Numbered from the stretch's first letter, positions 8,780 to 19,186 are shown. The stretch: DNA of 64,000 bases from Bradyrhizobium tropiciagri (GCF_018130505.1 NZ_JAFCKH010000002.1:434001-498000); one strand, 5' to 3'. Notes: generated from the letters alone by a model not told the origin. Numbers and translations are program-made.

Positions 8780-8836
8780 CAGCCCCTCATGACCTAAAGA
8801 AGGGGCTGAATTGGCCCGCAAAACCGGTTTAAACCG
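8780..8836 (+). promoter_or_regulatory. Hairpin plus 12-bp palindrome before the binding-protein gene
   Basis: Arms CAGCCCCT (8780-8787) and AGGGGCTG (8801-8808) can pair around a 13-base loop, and CGGTTTAAACCG (8825-8836) is a perfect palindrome ending 27 bases before the ATG at 8864. They could uncouple binding-protein expression from the upstream genes (attenuation or 5' end protection) or form an operator; both roles are inference. Confidence 0.35.
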
Positions 8837-8863
8837 AAAAAATTGATCCCCAGGGAGGAATGA

Positions 8864-10015
8864 ATGAAGAAGGCCTATTTTGCCGCAGCGGCGCTCACGA
8901 CGATCGTGGCGCTCGCGGGCTCGCCGGTTCGGGCGCAGACCAACGAGATCACGATCGGCATCTCGATCTCGACCACCGGGCCTGCCGCGGCGCTCGGCAT
9001 TCCCGAGCGCAACGCGCTCGATTTCGTGCCGAAGGAAATCGGCGGCGTGCCGCTGAAGCTGATCGTGCTCGATGACGGCGGTGATCCGACCGCGGCGACC
9101 ACCAACGCGCGGCGCTTCGTCACCGAGTCCAAGGCCGACATCATCATGGGCTCCTGCACGACGCCGCCGACCATTGCGGTGTCGACCGTCGCCAACGAGG
9201 CCGGCATTCCGCATTTCGGCCTGGCGCCGTTTCCGATCAACGAAGCGCGCATGAAGTGGTCGGTCGACCTGCCGCAGTCGATTCCGATCATGGGCAAGGT
9301 GCTGTACGAGCACATGAAGGCGCACAACATCAAGACCGTCGGCTATATCGGCTATTCGGATTCCTACGGCGACCTCTGGGTCAACGACTTCAAGGCGCAG
9401 GCGGTGCCGATGGGCCTTTCCATGGTCGACGAAGAGCGCTTCGCGCGGCCCGATACCTCGGTCGCCGGCCAGGTGCTGAAGCTCGTCGCCGCCAATCCCG
9501 ATGCCATCCTGGTCGGCGCGTCCGGCACTGCCGCCGCACTTCCGCAGACCGCGCTGCGCGAGCGCGGCTACAAGGGCCTGATCTACCAGACCCACGGTGC
9601 TGCCAGCATGGACTTCATCCGCATCGCCGGTGCGGCCGCCGAGGGCGTGATCATGGCCTCGGGCCCGGTGATGTCGCCGGAGACCCAGCCCGACACCGCG
9701 CTGACCAAGAAGCCCGGCCTTGCGCTCAACACCGCCTATGAGGCCAAGTACGGCGCCAACAGCCGCAGCCAGTTCGCCGGCCACTCCTACGATGCCTTCG
9801 AGGTGATGAAGCGCGTCATTCCGACGGCGCTGAAGACCGCAAAGCCCGGCACGCCGGAATTCCGCGAGGCGATCCGCCAGGCCTTCCTCACCGAAAAGGA
9901 AATCGCCGCGACGCAGGGCGTCTACAACTGGACCGAAAAGGACCGCTACGGCCTCGACGACCGCTCGCGCATCCTCTTGACGGTCAAGAACGGCAAGTAC
10001 GTTCCCGCGAACTGA
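8864..10015 (+). CDS. ABC transporter substrate-binding protein (CouP-like, aromatic acid uptake)
   Basis: 383 residues, periplasmic. Signal peptide MKKAYFAAAALTTIVALAGSPVRAQ, with cleavage probably after VRA. Type I periplasmic-binding fold of the Leu/Ile/Val family: starts EITIGISISTTGPAAALG, with GYSDSYGDLWVNDF later. Strong ribosome site (GGGAGGA). It sits between the hydroxycinnamate enzymes and the Liv-type permease/ATPase genes on the other strand. The same arrangement is known for the p-coumarate binding protein of Rhodopseudomonas palustris, so hydroxycinnamates are the likely ligands. It is more distant from the four paralogues at 16-22 kb than those are from each other. Confidence 0.88.
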   Translation: MKKAYFAAAALTTIVALAGSPVRAQTNEITIGISISTTGPAAALGIPERNALDFVPKEIGGVPLKLIVLDDGGDPTAATTNARRFVTESKADIIMGSCTTPPTIAVSTVANEAGIPHFGLAPFPINEARMKWSVDLPQSIPIMGKVLYEHMKAHNIKTVGYIGYSDSYGDLWVNDFKAQAVPMGLSMVDEERFARPDTSVAGQVLKLVAANPDAILVGASGTAAALPQTALRERGYKGLIYQTHGAASMDFIRIAGAAAEGVIMASGPVMSPETQPDTALTKKPGLALNTAYEAKYGANSRSQFAGHSYDAFEVMKRVIPTALKTAKPGTPEFREAIRQAFLTEKEIAATQGVYNWTEKDRYGLDDRSRILLTVKNGKYVPAN

Positions 10016-10023
10016 CGATGATC

Positions 10024-10113
10024 CGTAGGGTGGGCAAAGCGCAAGCGTGCCCACCCTCACGAGCACGGCGTGGATGGTGGGCACGGCGCTGACGCGCCTT
10101 TGCCCACCTTACG
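10024..10113. repeat. GTAGGGTGGGCA palindromic repeat, copy 1
   Basis: Ends CGTAGGGTGGGCA and TGCCCACCTTACG pair with one mismatch; GTGCCCACC / GGTGGGCAC pair inside. It fills the space between the convergent binding-protein and livF genes. Copy 2 lies at 40108-40184. Confidence 0.8.
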
Positions 10114-10123
10114 CTGTCCGGCG

Positions 10124-10851
<728 letters not shown>

Positions 10852-10855
<4 letters not shown>

Positions 10856-12621
10856 GCCGCGGCTCCGAGATAGGCCTTGATGACGTCGGGATTGCGCTTG
10901 ATGGCGGCCGGCGTGCCCTCGGCGATCTTGGTGCCGAAATCGAGCACCACGATGCGGTCGGCGAGATCCATCACAAAGCCCATGTCGTGCTCGACCAGCA
11001 GCACCGACATGCCGCCGTCGCGCAATTGCCGCAGCAACGTGGCGAGCCGCTGCTTCTCCATGTGGCGCAGGCCGGCGGCGGGCTCGTCGAGCAGCAACAA
11101 CATCGGGTCGACGCACAGCGCGCGGGCGATCTCGACGATGCGCTGCTGTCCCAGCGAGAGCGAGCCGGCAAGCTGGTCGATCTGGTCGGACAGGCCGACG
11201 CGCGCGATCTGCCGCGCCGCTTCCGCCAGCAGCCGCGCCTCCTCGGCGCGGTCGAGCCGGAGCATGCTGGCGACCGCGCCGGCCGAACCGCGCAGATGCG
11301 CGCCGATTGCGACGTTCTCAAGCACGGTCATGTCGGGCACCAGCTTGACGTGCTGGAAGGTTCGGCTGACGCCGAGCTTGACCACTTCCTGCGGCGGCGC
11401 GTTCTCGACCTCCTTGCCGAGCACCGAGATCTTGCCGCTGGTTGCGGTCAGCACGCCGGTGATCAGGTTGAAGGTGGTGCTCTTGCCGGCACCGTTCGGT
11501 CCGATCAGCGCAACGATCTCGCGGGCGTTGACGTCGAAGGAGACGTCGTTGACCGCGGTCACGCCGCCGAACTGCTTGCGCGCCTTGTCGATCTGCAGCA
11601 GCACCGGCGACGATCCGGACGCCCGCGTCGGATGTTCGAGCTTGATCGAGGTATTCGGGGTCTTGCGGGAGGGCTTGAACGGCAACAGCGACATCAGCCA
11701 TGGCCAGACGCCGGACGGCGCGAGCTGCAGCAGCAGCACCAGCATGATGCCGAACACGATGGTCTCGAGCTGACTCTGGCCGCCGAAGATGTAGGGCAGG
11801 TAGCTCTGCAGCACTTCCTTGAGGATCACGACGATGCCGGCGCCGAGCACCGCGCCCCAGACATAGCCGGCGCCGCCGACCACGGCGATGAACAGATATT
11901 CGATGCCGGCCTGGGCGCCGAACGGCGTCGGGTTGGCGGCGCGCTGGAAATGCGCATAGAGCCAGCCGGACAGGCCGGCCAGTACCGCCGCGTAGATGAA
12001 CACCAGCAGCTTGGCGCGCGGTGTCTGCACGCCGAACGCTTCGGCCGCGATATGGCCGCGCCGTAGCGCGCGGATGGCGCGGCCGGTGCGCGAGTCCAGA
12101 AGGTTCATGGTCAGCAATGCGCAGAGCAGCACCGCGATCCAGATCGCGTAGTAGATCGTGTCCGGGCTCAGCATCCTGAACGAGCCGATCGAGAGCGGCG
12201 GAATGCCGGAGATGCCGTCGTTGCGGCCGAGGAATTCGAGCTTGCTGAACAGATAGAACAGGCCGATGCCCCAGGCGATGGTGCCGAGCGGCAGATAGTG
12301 GCCGGAGAGCCGCACGGTGACGATGCCGAGCAGCACCGCGGCGATGCCGCTGACCAGCAGCGAGGCCGGCAGCGTCACCCAGGGCGAGACGCCGTAGGCG
12401 GTGGTCAGCACCGCCGTGGTGTAGGCGCCGAAGCCGCAGAACGCAGCCTGCCCGAACGAGGTGAGGCCGCCGACGCCGGTCAGCAGCACGAGGCCCATCG
12501 CGACCAGCGCGGCGAGGCCGATATTGTCTAGCAGCACGATCCAGAACGGCGGGATGCCCGGGACCAGCGGGATCAGCGCCATCACGAGCGCGAAGATGAT
12601 GAGAGGAAGCCGCTGCGCCAT
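10852..12621 (-). CDS. LivM-LivG fusion: ABC permease joined to ATP-binding protein
   Basis: 589 residues from the ATG at 12621-12619. The first about 320 residues are a LivM permease: several hydrophobic helices with the family block [19 protein letters not shown] near residues 55-73. After a short Pro/Ser linker comes a complete LivG ATPase: Walker [10 protein letters not shown], signature [15 protein letters not shown] (SLGQQ in place of SGGQQ), Walker [17 protein letters not shown], ending with the LivG-type DVIKAYLG. In the second system at 21-25 kb these are two separate genes. The start is 5 bases after the LivH stop, so this is one operon with livH and livF. Confidence 0.9.
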
Positions 12622-12626
12622 CGCGC

Positions 12627-13667
12627 TCAATCCTTCTCTTCTTCGACCGCGGGCGCCGCGAGCGAGCGCAGCACCAGCACGGGGAGGATCAGCGTGAACA
12701 CGATGACTTCCTTGAAATTGCTGGCGTAGAATGAGGAGAACGCCTCGACGATGCCGACCAGAATCGCGGCGACGGCGGTGAGCGGATAGCTGACGAGCCC
12801 GCCGATGATGGCGGCGATGAAGCCCTTCAGGCCGATCAAAAAGCCGGTGTCGTAATAGAGCGTCGTGATTGGCACGATCAGGATGCCGGAGATCGCGCCG
12901 ATCACGGACGCGAGCAGGAAGGCGATCTGGCCCGACAGCGTGGTGCGGATGCCGACGAGGCGCGCGCCGAGGCGGTTGACCGCGGTGGCGCGCAGCGCCT
13001 TGCCCATGCGGGTGTAGCCGAAGAACAGCCACAGCCCGACGATGAACGCCACCGTCAGGCCGTACACCGCAAGGCTCTGGCCGGTGAAGCGCAGCGGGCC
13101 CACGGTCAGCGCGGCATTCGACAGCGCCGGGCCGCGCAGGCCTTCTGCGCCGAAGAACACGAGGCCAAGGCCCTGCAGCGCGAGGTGGCAGCCCACCGAG
13201 GCGATCAGCAGCACCAGCACCGAGGTGTGCGCGATCGGCTGGAACGCGATGCGGTAGAGGAACAGCCCGATCGCGGCGACGATCAAGAGCGCCAGCGCGA
13301 TGTTGACCGCCATCGGCGTCGTCGGGCCTGCAACCTTGTAAGTGACGACGAGCAGCGCGACAGGAAATACGATGTTGAGCGCGGCGGAGCGCATCACCAG
13401 CCGCGCACGCAGCGCCTTGCGCGCGAAGAACAGGTCGAGGCCGAAGGCGACGATGCCCATCGCGACCGCGAGCTGGACCGTGCCAGGCACCTGGCCTGTC
13501 GCCAGCATCGCGTAGCTCAGCGCGCCATAGGTGACGAATTCGCCCTGCGGGATCAGGATCACCCGCGTGACCGCGAACACCAGCACCAGGGCCAGTCCGA
13601 GCAGCGCGTAGACCGCGCCATTGGTGATGCCGTCCTGCAGCAGGAACAGCAAGATCGTCGTGTTCAA
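12627..13667 (-). CDS. livH: ABC transporter permease LivH
   Basis: About 346 residues. The favoured start is TTG at 13667-13665 ([13 protein letters not shown]) with GGGGAG upstream; the first ATG upstream (at 13775) would add 36 residues that include the operator region and look non-coding. The N-terminal block [20 protein letters not shown] and [15 protein letters not shown] are LivH hallmarks; about eight hydrophobic helices. It is first gene of the minus-strand transport operon and is divergent from the MarR regulator. Confidence 0.87.
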   Translation of the reverse strand: MNTTILLFLLQDGITNGAVYALLGLALVLVFAVTRVILIPQGEFVTYGALSYAMLATGQVPGTVQLAVAMGIVAFGLDLFFARKALRARLVMRSAALNIVFPVALLVVTYKVAGPTTPMAVNIALALLIVAAIGLFLYRIAFQPIAHTSVLVLLIASVGCHLALQGLGLVFFGAEGLRGPALSNAALTVGPLRFTGQSLAVYGLTVAFIVGLWLFFGYTRMGKALRATAVNRLGARLVGIRTTLSGQIAFLLASVIGAISGILIVPITTLYYDTGFLIGLKGFIAAIIGGLVSYPLTAVAAILVGIVEAFSSFYASNFKEVIVFTLILPVLVLRSLAAPAVEEEKD

Positions 13668-13761
13668 GGCCGAGCGCTCCCCCTTAAGCGTCGGACCGCC
13701 GCCACCCGGCGTGCCGGCGGCGTAGGCCGATATCGGCTGTTGAAAGCGGCCGACATTTGAT

Positions 13762-13786
13762 ATATTCGATAACAATTATCAAATAT
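13762..13786. promoter_or_regulatory. Candidate MarR operator between livH and marR
   Basis: A 25-base near-palindrome: ATATTcGATAA, centre CAA, TTATCaAATAT (10 of 11 bases per arm pair). It is in a short AT-rich island in the 180-base gap between the divergent livH and marR starts, where a dimeric winged-helix regulator would repress both. Assignment to the adjacent MarR protein is inferred from position. Confidence 0.6.
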
Positions 13787-13847
13787 AATCTCAAGGCCCC
13801 CAAAGGTCGTGCGGGTCTTTTTGTACCGGGATTGCGAGCGTGGAGCG

Positions 13848-14366
13848 ATGACTGTTTCCAAGACCGCCTCCGATGCCGCCAGGCTGCCGCGCCCCCTGCG
13901 CAGGGAACCGGTCGATCCTGCCGGGGACGACGGCATGCTGCAACTGGGCGAACTGTCCGGACTGCTCGGCTATTCGCTGAAGCGCGCGCAGCTCAAGGTG
14001 TTCGAGGACTTCCTGCGCTGCGTCGCGCCGCTGCAACTGACGCCGGCGCAATTCTCGGTGCTGCTGCTGCTCGACAAGAATCCCGGTCGCAACCAGACCG
14101 AGATCGCCAACACGCTCGGCATTCTCCGGCCGAACTTCGTCGCCATGCTCGACGCGCTGGAGAGCCGCGACCTTTGCGCGCGGATGCGCTCGGCCAATGA
14201 CCGCCGCTCGCACATCCTGGTCCTGACCGAGCGGGGCCGCGCCGTGCTGGCGCGCGCCAAGAAGCTGGTCGCCAACAAGCACGAGGCCCGGCTGATCGAG
14301 GTGCTCGGCCCCGCCAACCACGCCGCGCTGCTGGAGATGCTGGCGAAGCTGGCGCAGGAGTTTTGA
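13848..14366 (+). CDS. MarR family transcriptional regulator (hydroxycinnamate cluster)
   Basis: 172 residues from the ATG at 13848; an ATG at 13809 is in frame but closer to the operator. The winged helix has QFSVLLLLDKNPGRNQTEIANTLGILRPNFVAMLDALESRDL, recognition helix RPNFVAMLDAL, then wing RMRSANDRRSHILVLTERG, typical of MarR proteins. In R. palustris the CouR protein of this family represses the coumarate genes until it binds the CoA thioester. By synteny this protein probably does the same for the operons starting at 4803 and 13667. It is divergent from livH. Confidence 0.88.
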   Translation: MTVSKTASDAARLPRPLRREPVDPAGDDGMLQLGELSGLLGYSLKRAQLKVFEDFLRCVAPLQLTPAQFSVLLLLDKNPGRNQTEIANTLGILRPNFVAMLDALESRDLCARMRSANDRRSHILVLTERGRAVLARAKKLVANKHEARLIEVLGPANHAALLEMLAKLAQEF

Positions 14367-14381
14367 GGGAGGCGGCCTCTA

Positions 14382-14720
14382 ATGATCGAGCTGCGTTCGC
14401 CGCTGAAGATCGAACGTGACCCGCGAGGGGGCTGGCAGCTCGTGCTCTGGGCGGGGAACGCCTTCGACTACACAACGCCATTTCGGGCGATTCTCGGCGA
14501 CATCGCAACAGCTCTTGGGCAGGTCCGCCAAGACGATCTGCGTCTACCGGCCTATGAGGACCATGAGGATTTCGTCGAAGGCACGCTCCGCTTCGGCGAT
14601 AAGTGGCTTCGGATCTACTACGAGCACGCTCTCGGCTATCTTGCCTTGATCAGCGACAGCGAATCCACATTGCGGGACGCCGCGGGCCGCATCCAGGCAA
14701 ACATCCAACGCAACTATTGA
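14382..14720 (+). CDS. Hypothetical protein, 112 residues
   Basis: No family recognised. Small acidic-to-neutral soluble protein with no signal peptide; the centre has RLPAYEDHEDFVEGTLRFGDKWLRIYYEHALGYLAL, and the C-terminus SESTLRDAAGRIQANIQRNY looks helical. It starts 16 bases after the marR stop and may be co-transcribed with it. Its last 7 bases overlap the end of the convergent VOC gene. Third-position composition is less GC-extreme than in neighbours. It resembles immunity-like or small structural proteins in size only; no function is proposed. Confidence 0.7.
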   Translation: MIELRSPLKIERDPRGGWQLVLWAGNAFDYTTPFRAILGDIATALGQVRQDDLRLPAYEDHEDFVEGTLRFGDKWLRIYYEHALGYLALISDSESTLRDAAGRIQANIQRNY

Positions 14721-15091
14721 GCTTCGACGCGGAGACGGGTTGGCCACCCGACACGGACCAGCGTTTCATCCGGATCAGACACGGCAAATTCGTACATTCC
14801 CCACGGCTTGTCTTCGGGTGATTGCTGAAATTCGCGCGCCGCAGCGTCGACACCCTCAAGGTAGAGATAAAGCCCGAAAGGGTTCCTGCCCGGTGTCAGC
14901 CATCCCTCGACCGCATCAGTCAAATGCAGATATCCGCCGTTCGAGTTCGACAGCATGCGGTAGGTGTCGGGTTCTCCCGGAGCAGGCCTTTCGCCGTCCG
15001 GGCGCACGAAGCCCAGTCGATTGTAGAACCGCTCCGACGCATCGAGGTCATTACACGGCAGGATCGCGATCAAGGATCCGGAAGGGCTCAT
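14714..15091 (-). CDS. VOC family protein (glyoxalase/bleomycin-resistance fold)
   Basis: 125 residues. Begins IAILPCNDLDASERFYNRLGF, the standard first beta-alpha-beta unit of the vicinal oxygen chelate fold, and ends with the second unit MYEFAVSDPDETLVRVGWP. The length equals single-domain VOC proteins that act as dimers, either binding bleomycin-type drugs or doing metal-dependent lyase/dioxygenase chemistry. The metal-ligand positions are not clear enough to choose. Convergent with the small hypothetical gene, with a 7-base overlap of stops. Confidence 0.82.
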   Translation of the reverse strand: MSPSGSLIAILPCNDLDASERFYNRLGFVRPDGERPAPGEPDTYRMLSNSNGGYLHLTDAVEGWLTPGRNPFGLYLYLEGVDAAAREFQQSPEDKPWGMYEFAVSDPDETLVRVGWPTRLRVEAQ

Positions 15092-15136
15092 GCGTGCGCT
15101 CCGATTTCATCCAATTCTCGTCCACGGGCCGAGCCG

Positions 15137-16420
15137 CTAATCCACCAAAATCACCCTGACATCGTTGACGTTGGTCAGCGTCGGTCCCGTCAGCAGCAGA
15201 TCACCGGTCTTTGCGAAGAAGCCGGTGGCATCGTTGTTCTCGAGATATGCCCTGGGATCGAGGTTCATCGCCTTCATCTTCGCGAAGGTCGCATGGTCGA
15301 TCATCGCGCCGGCGGGATCGGTGGCGCTGCCGGCGCCGCCGTCGGCGCCGTCGGTGTCGGCGGCGAGCGCCGCGATGTCGGGCGTGTCCTTGAGCAGATC
15401 GGCGAGCGCCAATGCGTATTCCTGGTTCGGGCCGCCACGGCCGTTGCCGCGCACGGTCACCGTGAGCTCGCCGCCGGAGAGGATCGCGAGCCGCTTGCCT
15501 TCGCCGCGGGCCTTCAACGCAAGGCGCGCGTGGTCGGCGGCGACGTCGCGGGCCTCGCCTTCGAGATCGGCGCCGAGCGCGATGGTCTCGTAGCCGGCGT
15601 CCTGCGCGACCTTCACCGCCGCCTCGATCGAGGCCTTCGGCTTTGCCAGCAGCTCGAACGTCGCGCGGGCAAAGGCGGGATCGCCGGGCTTGCAGCTCTC
15701 GTTCCTGGGATCGTCGAGCGCGCGGCGGACGGCGTCGTCGATCGAGAGATTGTATCTGGCGACCAGCGCGCGAGCGTCCGCCAGCGTGGTTGGATCAGGT
15801 ACGGTCGGTCCCGAGGCGATCGCGGACGGATCGTCGTGTGGCACGTCTGATATCGCGAGCGTCACGATCTCGGCGGCATGCCGGCCGGCGCGGGCCAGCC
15901 GCCCGCCCTTGATGCGCGACAGATGCTTGCGCACCACGTTCATCTCGCCGATCGGCGCGCCGGAGCGCAATAGCGCGCGGTTGACCTGCTGCTTCTGCGC
16001 GAAGGTCACGCCGTCGACCGGCGCGATCCAGTTCGCCGAGCCGCCGCCGGTCAGTAGCACCAGCAGCAGATCGTCCGGCGTCGCCTCGGCGGCGAGCCGC
16101 AGCGTGTCGTCGGCCGCACGCAAGCCGGCCTCGTCGGGCACCGGGTGACCGGCCTCGATCACCTTGATGCGCCGTGTCGGCACGCCGTGGCCATGGCGTG
16201 TGGTGGCGATCCCGACCAGCCGCGACGGCTCGAGGCCGAGCGTGTCGAGATAGTGCCGCTCGGCCGCCGCGGCCATCGCGCCGGCGCCCTTGCCGGCGGC
16301 GAGGCAGATGATCCGCCCCTTCGGCACCGGGCGCAGCCGCGACGCCAGCACGACGTCGGGATGCGCAGCAGCAACCGCGGCATCGAAGATTGAACGCAGC
16401 AGGGTGCGTCGGTCAGTCAT
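15137..16420 (-). CDS. Glycerate 2-kinase (DUF4147/MOFRL family; older name hydroxypyruvate reductase TtuD)
   Basis: 427 residues. N-terminal nucleotide-binding domain with AAGKGAGAMAAAAERHY and LLTGGGSANWIAPVDGV; the C-terminal MOFRL domain shows GGELTVTVRGNGRGGPNQEYALALA and DTDGADGGAGSATDPAGA. The family transfers phosphate from ATP to D-glycerate giving 2-phosphoglycerate; proteins of this type were long mislabelled hydroxypyruvate reductase. It starts 22 bases after the last binding-protein gene of the minus-strand cluster, with no terminator between them, so read-through from that gene is possible though a metabolic link is unclear. Confidence 0.88.
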   Translation of the reverse strand: MTDRRTLLRSIFDAAVAAAHPDVVLASRLRPVPKGRIICLAAGKGAGAMAAAAERHYLDTLGLEPSRLVGIATTRHGHGVPTRRIKVIEAGHPVPDEAGLRAADDTLRLAAEATPDDLLLVLLTGGGSANWIAPVDGVTFAQKQQVNRALLRSGAPIGEMNVVRKHLSRIKGGRLARAGRHAAEIVTLAISDVPHDDPSAIASGPTVPDPTTLADARALVARYNLSIDDAVRRALDDPRNESCKPGDPAFARATFELLAKPKASIEAAVKVAQDAGYETIALGADLEGEARDVAADHARLALKARGEGKRLAILSGGELTVTVRGNGRGGPNQEYALALADLLKDTPDIAALAADTDGADGGAGSATDPAGAMIDHATFAKMKAMNLDPRAYLENNDATGFFAKTGDLLLTGPTLTNVNDVRVILVD

Positions 16421-16442
16421 GGCTTGATCTTCCTGATAACCG

Positions 16443-17675
16443 TTAGTTGCCGACGATCTCGCCGCTGATGACGTCGCCGAACAGCTGCCAGCGCTCGCCC
16501 TTGAACCGCATCAGCTGCAGCTGCTCGATCGGCTGGAAGTCGTTCGGCCCGGTCGACAGCGTCACGCCGGGCAGCAGGCCGCCCTGTGCGAACTGCTTGA
16601 GGCTTGCCGCCTGCTTCATCACGTTGGCGCGGGTGAGGTCGTCGCCGCAGCGGCGCAGCACCTCGACCATGGTGGTCGCCATGTTGTAGCCGGTCATCGC
16701 CGAGGAATCGACGCGGTTGGTGTCGGGCATGTATTTGGCGAGCAGCTCGTCGAATGCCTTCATGCCGGAATCGTCCTTCCACTGCGGATCGCTGGCGTCC
16801 TTGGCATAGGCCGCCGAGATCACGCCCTGCGCATTGTCGATTCCGGCGGGACGCATCACCGTCGCGGTGGAGGCCGAGACGTTGGAGACGATGGTCACCG
16901 GCTTCCAGCTCATCTCGCCGAGCTTCTTGATCGCCTGCGCGCCGAATTTCGGCGTGGTGAAGAAGATGATGACGTCGGGGTTGGAGGACTTCAGCCGCAC
17001 CACGTGCGAATCGATCGTGGGCTCGGCGACCTCGTAGCTCTCCTTGCCGACGATGCGCGCGGGATCGCTGGCGAAGCCGTCTTCCAGGCCCTTGAGATAA
17101 TCCTTGCCCATGTCGTCGTTCTGGTAGAGCACCGCGACCTTCGCGGCGGGCTTCTCCTTGAGCAGATATTTCGCGTAGATATGCGACTCGCTCTGGTAGC
17201 TCGGCAGCCAGCCCATGGTCCACGGGAAGTTCTTCGGATCGTTCCACTTGGTGGCGCCGGTCGCGACGAACAGCTGCGGCACCTTCTTGGCGTTGAGGTA
17301 TTTCTGGATCGCGGTGTTGGAGGCGGTGCCGAGCGTGCCGAACAGCAGCAGCACCTCGTCGCTCTCGACCAGCTTGCGCGCCTGCTCGACGGCCTTCGGC
17401 GGCGAATAGGCGTCATCGTAGGAGACGAAATTGATCTTGCGGCCGTTGATGCCGCCGTCGTCGTTGACCTTCTTGAATACCGCGGCCATCGCCTTGCCGA
17501 CCACGCCATAGGCCGAAGCCGGGCCGCTGTAGGGAACGATATTGCCGATCTTGATCTCGGTGTCGCTCGCGCCCGTATCGTATTTCTTCTGCGCCGATGC
17601 GGCGCTGCCGGTCGCGGCAGCGACCGCGAGGCCGAGCAGGGCGGTTGCGATGCGGTGTCGGATCGGCATGAGCAT
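16443..17675 (-). CDS. ABC transporter substrate-binding protein, tandem paralogue 1
   Basis: 410 residues, periplasmic: signal peptide ending GSAASAQKKYD. It starts at the ATG at 17675, 10 bases after AGGAG; a second ATG lies two codons in. Type I binding fold of the Leu/Ile/Val class with TEIKIGNIVPYSGPASAYG, INFVSYDDAYSPPKAVEQ and the block ATGATKWNDPKNFPWTMGW that all four paralogues share. This copy differs most in the last third (RRCGDDLTRANVMK, SLKQFAQGG). It is the last of four binding-protein genes after livM and is directly followed by the glycerate kinase gene. Ligands are probably dicarboxylates or fatty acids, judged from the neighbouring pim operon. Confidence 0.88.
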   Translation of the reverse strand: MLMPIRHRIATALLGLAVAAATGSAASAQKKYDTGASDTEIKIGNIVPYSGPASAYGVVGKAMAAVFKKVNDDGGINGRKINFVSYDDAYSPPKAVEQARKLVESDEVLLLFGTLGTASNTAIQKYLNAKKVPQLFVATGATKWNDPKNFPWTMGWLPSYQSESHIYAKYLLKEKPAAKVAVLYQNDDMGKDYLKGLEDGFASDPARIVGKESYEVAEPTIDSHVVRLKSSNPDVIIFFTTPKFGAQAIKKLGEMSWKPVTIVSNVSASTATVMRPAGIDNAQGVISAAYAKDASDPQWKDDSGMKAFDELLAKYMPDTNRVDSSAMTGYNMATTMVEVLRRCGDDLTRANVMKQAASLKQFAQGGLLPGVTLSTGPNDFQPIEQLQLMRFKGERWQLFGDVISGEIVGN

Positions 17676-17799
17676 GTCCCGGAAACTCCTGGTTCGTGCC
17701 CCTTATCGAGGGCATCGATTTCTTCTTTGGTATCGAGCGCCGCAAACTAGCGCATCGCCGGCCAAAGTGTAAGCGCGCGGCGCGATTGCCGTGGCCAGC

Positions 17800-17832
17800 A
17801 AAAAGCCCCCGCGGCGGCGCCGCAGGGGCCTT
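17800..17832 (-). terminator. Intrinsic terminator after binding-protein paralogue 2
   Basis: On the minus strand AGGCCCCTGCGGC and GCCGCGGGGGCT pair around a 3-base loop and are followed by TTTTTG. It starts 25 bases after the stop of the gene at 17857-19083. Confidence 0.8.
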
Positions 17833-17856
17833 CGTCACCGGCCGGCAATGTCTGCG

Positions 17857-19083
17857 TCAGCCGCCGACGTCGCCGCTCAAGACTTCACCGAAGCGCTCCC
17901 AGGTCTCGCCCTTGAAGCGGATCAGCTGCAGCTGCGACAGCGGTGCGAAGTCGGTCGCCGAGGTGTTGACCTTGACGCCGGGCAAGAGCCCGCCGGGCTC
18001 GTAATCGCGAATACTCGCCGCCTGCTTCATGATGTTCTCGCGGGTCAAATTGTCGCCGCAGGCCTTCAGCACGTGCACCAGGCCCTGCGAGACGATGTAG
18101 GCGTACATCACCGAAGCGTCGGCGCGGTTGGCTTCGGGATAGTACTTATCCAGGAACTCGTTCCACGCGATCATGGACTTGTCGGTCTTCCACTGCGCGT
18201 CGGTCGGGTCCTTGAAATACTGCGACGAGATGATGTCCTGGGCGTTCTCGAAGCCGGCCGGCTTGATCACGCTGCCGATCGAGCCCGAGACGTTGTTGAG
18301 GAAGTGCAGCGGCTTCCAGCCGAGCTCGGCGTTCTTCTTGATCGCCTGCGCCGCGAATTTCGGCGTGGTGATGTTCATGAAGACGTCGGCGCCGGAGGCC
18401 TTCAGCCTCACGATGTGGGAATCGATGGTCGGCTCGGAAACCTCGTAGCTGTCCTCGGCGACGATCATCGACGCGGCCTTGGCGCCGAGCCCGTCCTTGA
18501 AGCCCTTCAGATAGTCCTTGCCGTAATCGTCGTTCTGGTAGAGCACCGCGATCTTGGCGTTCGGATTGTGCTTCAGGATGTACTTGGCGTAGATGATGGT
18601 CTCGCTCTGGTAGTTCGGCTGCCAGCCCATGGTCCAGGGGAAGTTCTGCGGATCGTTCCACTTGGTGGCGCCGGTGGCGACGAACAGCTGCGGCACCTTC
18701 TTCTGGTTCATGTATTTCTGGATCGCCGAGTTCGGCGGCGTGCCGAGCGAATTGAAGATCAGCAGCACTTCGTCGCTCTCGACCAGCTTGCGGGCCTGTT
18801 CCACCGTCTTCGGCGGCGAGTAGGCGTCGTCATAGGAGACGAAGTTGATCTTGCGGCCGTTGATGCCGCCCTGATCGTTGATCATCTTGAAGTAGGCGGT
18901 CTCGGTGCGGCCGATCACGCCGTAGGCGGATGCGGGGCCGCTGTAGGGCATGATGTTGCCGATCTTGATCTCGGTGTCGGTGGCGCCGATATCGTATTTC
19001 TTCTGGGCCAGCGCCGCGCTGCCGGAGGCGGTGACGAGCGCGAACGCGGCCGCAAGAACCGCAAGTTGTCGTGTCGGGGACAT
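17857..19083 (-). CDS. ABC transporter substrate-binding protein, tandem paralogue 2
   Basis: 408 residues with signal peptide MSPTRQLAVLAAAFALVTASGSAALAQ. Same layout as its neighbours: KIGNIMPYSGPASAYGVIG, SYDDAYSPPKTVEQARKLVESDEVLL, ATGATKWNDPQNFPWTMGW, YQNDDYGKDYLKGFKDG. It diverges from the others around residues 300-360 (KTDKSMIAWNEFLDKYYPEANRADASVMYAY and NLTRENIMKQAASIRDYEPGG), part of the second lobe of the cleft, which suggests a different ligand preference. Own intrinsic terminator downstream and a 181-base gap before the next gene. Confidence 0.88.
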   Translation of the reverse strand: MSPTRQLAVLAAAFALVTASGSAALAQKKYDIGATDTEIKIGNIMPYSGPASAYGVIGRTETAYFKMINDQGGINGRKINFVSYDDAYSPPKTVEQARKLVESDEVLLIFNSLGTPPNSAIQKYMNQKKVPQLFVATGATKWNDPQNFPWTMGWQPNYQSETIIYAKYILKHNPNAKIAVLYQNDDYGKDYLKGFKDGLGAKAASMIVAEDSYEVSEPTIDSHIVRLKASGADVFMNITTPKFAAQAIKKNAELGWKPLHFLNNVSGSIGSVIKPAGFENAQDIISSQYFKDPTDAQWKTDKSMIAWNEFLDKYYPEANRADASVMYAYIVSQGLVHVLKACGDNLTRENIMKQAASIRDYEPGGLLPGVKVNTSATDFAPLSQLQLIRFKGETWERFGEVLSGDVGG

Positions 19084-19186
19084 GACATTTCTCTCCCTGT
19101 TGTTGCCGATGACGTGTCGCGGCCTTCTGTGCCGAAGGCTCTTTTGTTGGTTGTTCTGATTATCATTTTACCCGGTCCGCCTCAAT

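Noticed and set aside
16417-17247. 276-codon frame on the same strand as binding-protein paralogue 1
   Set aside because: Different frame of a gene with signal peptide and family motifs; Arg-rich nonsense sequence.
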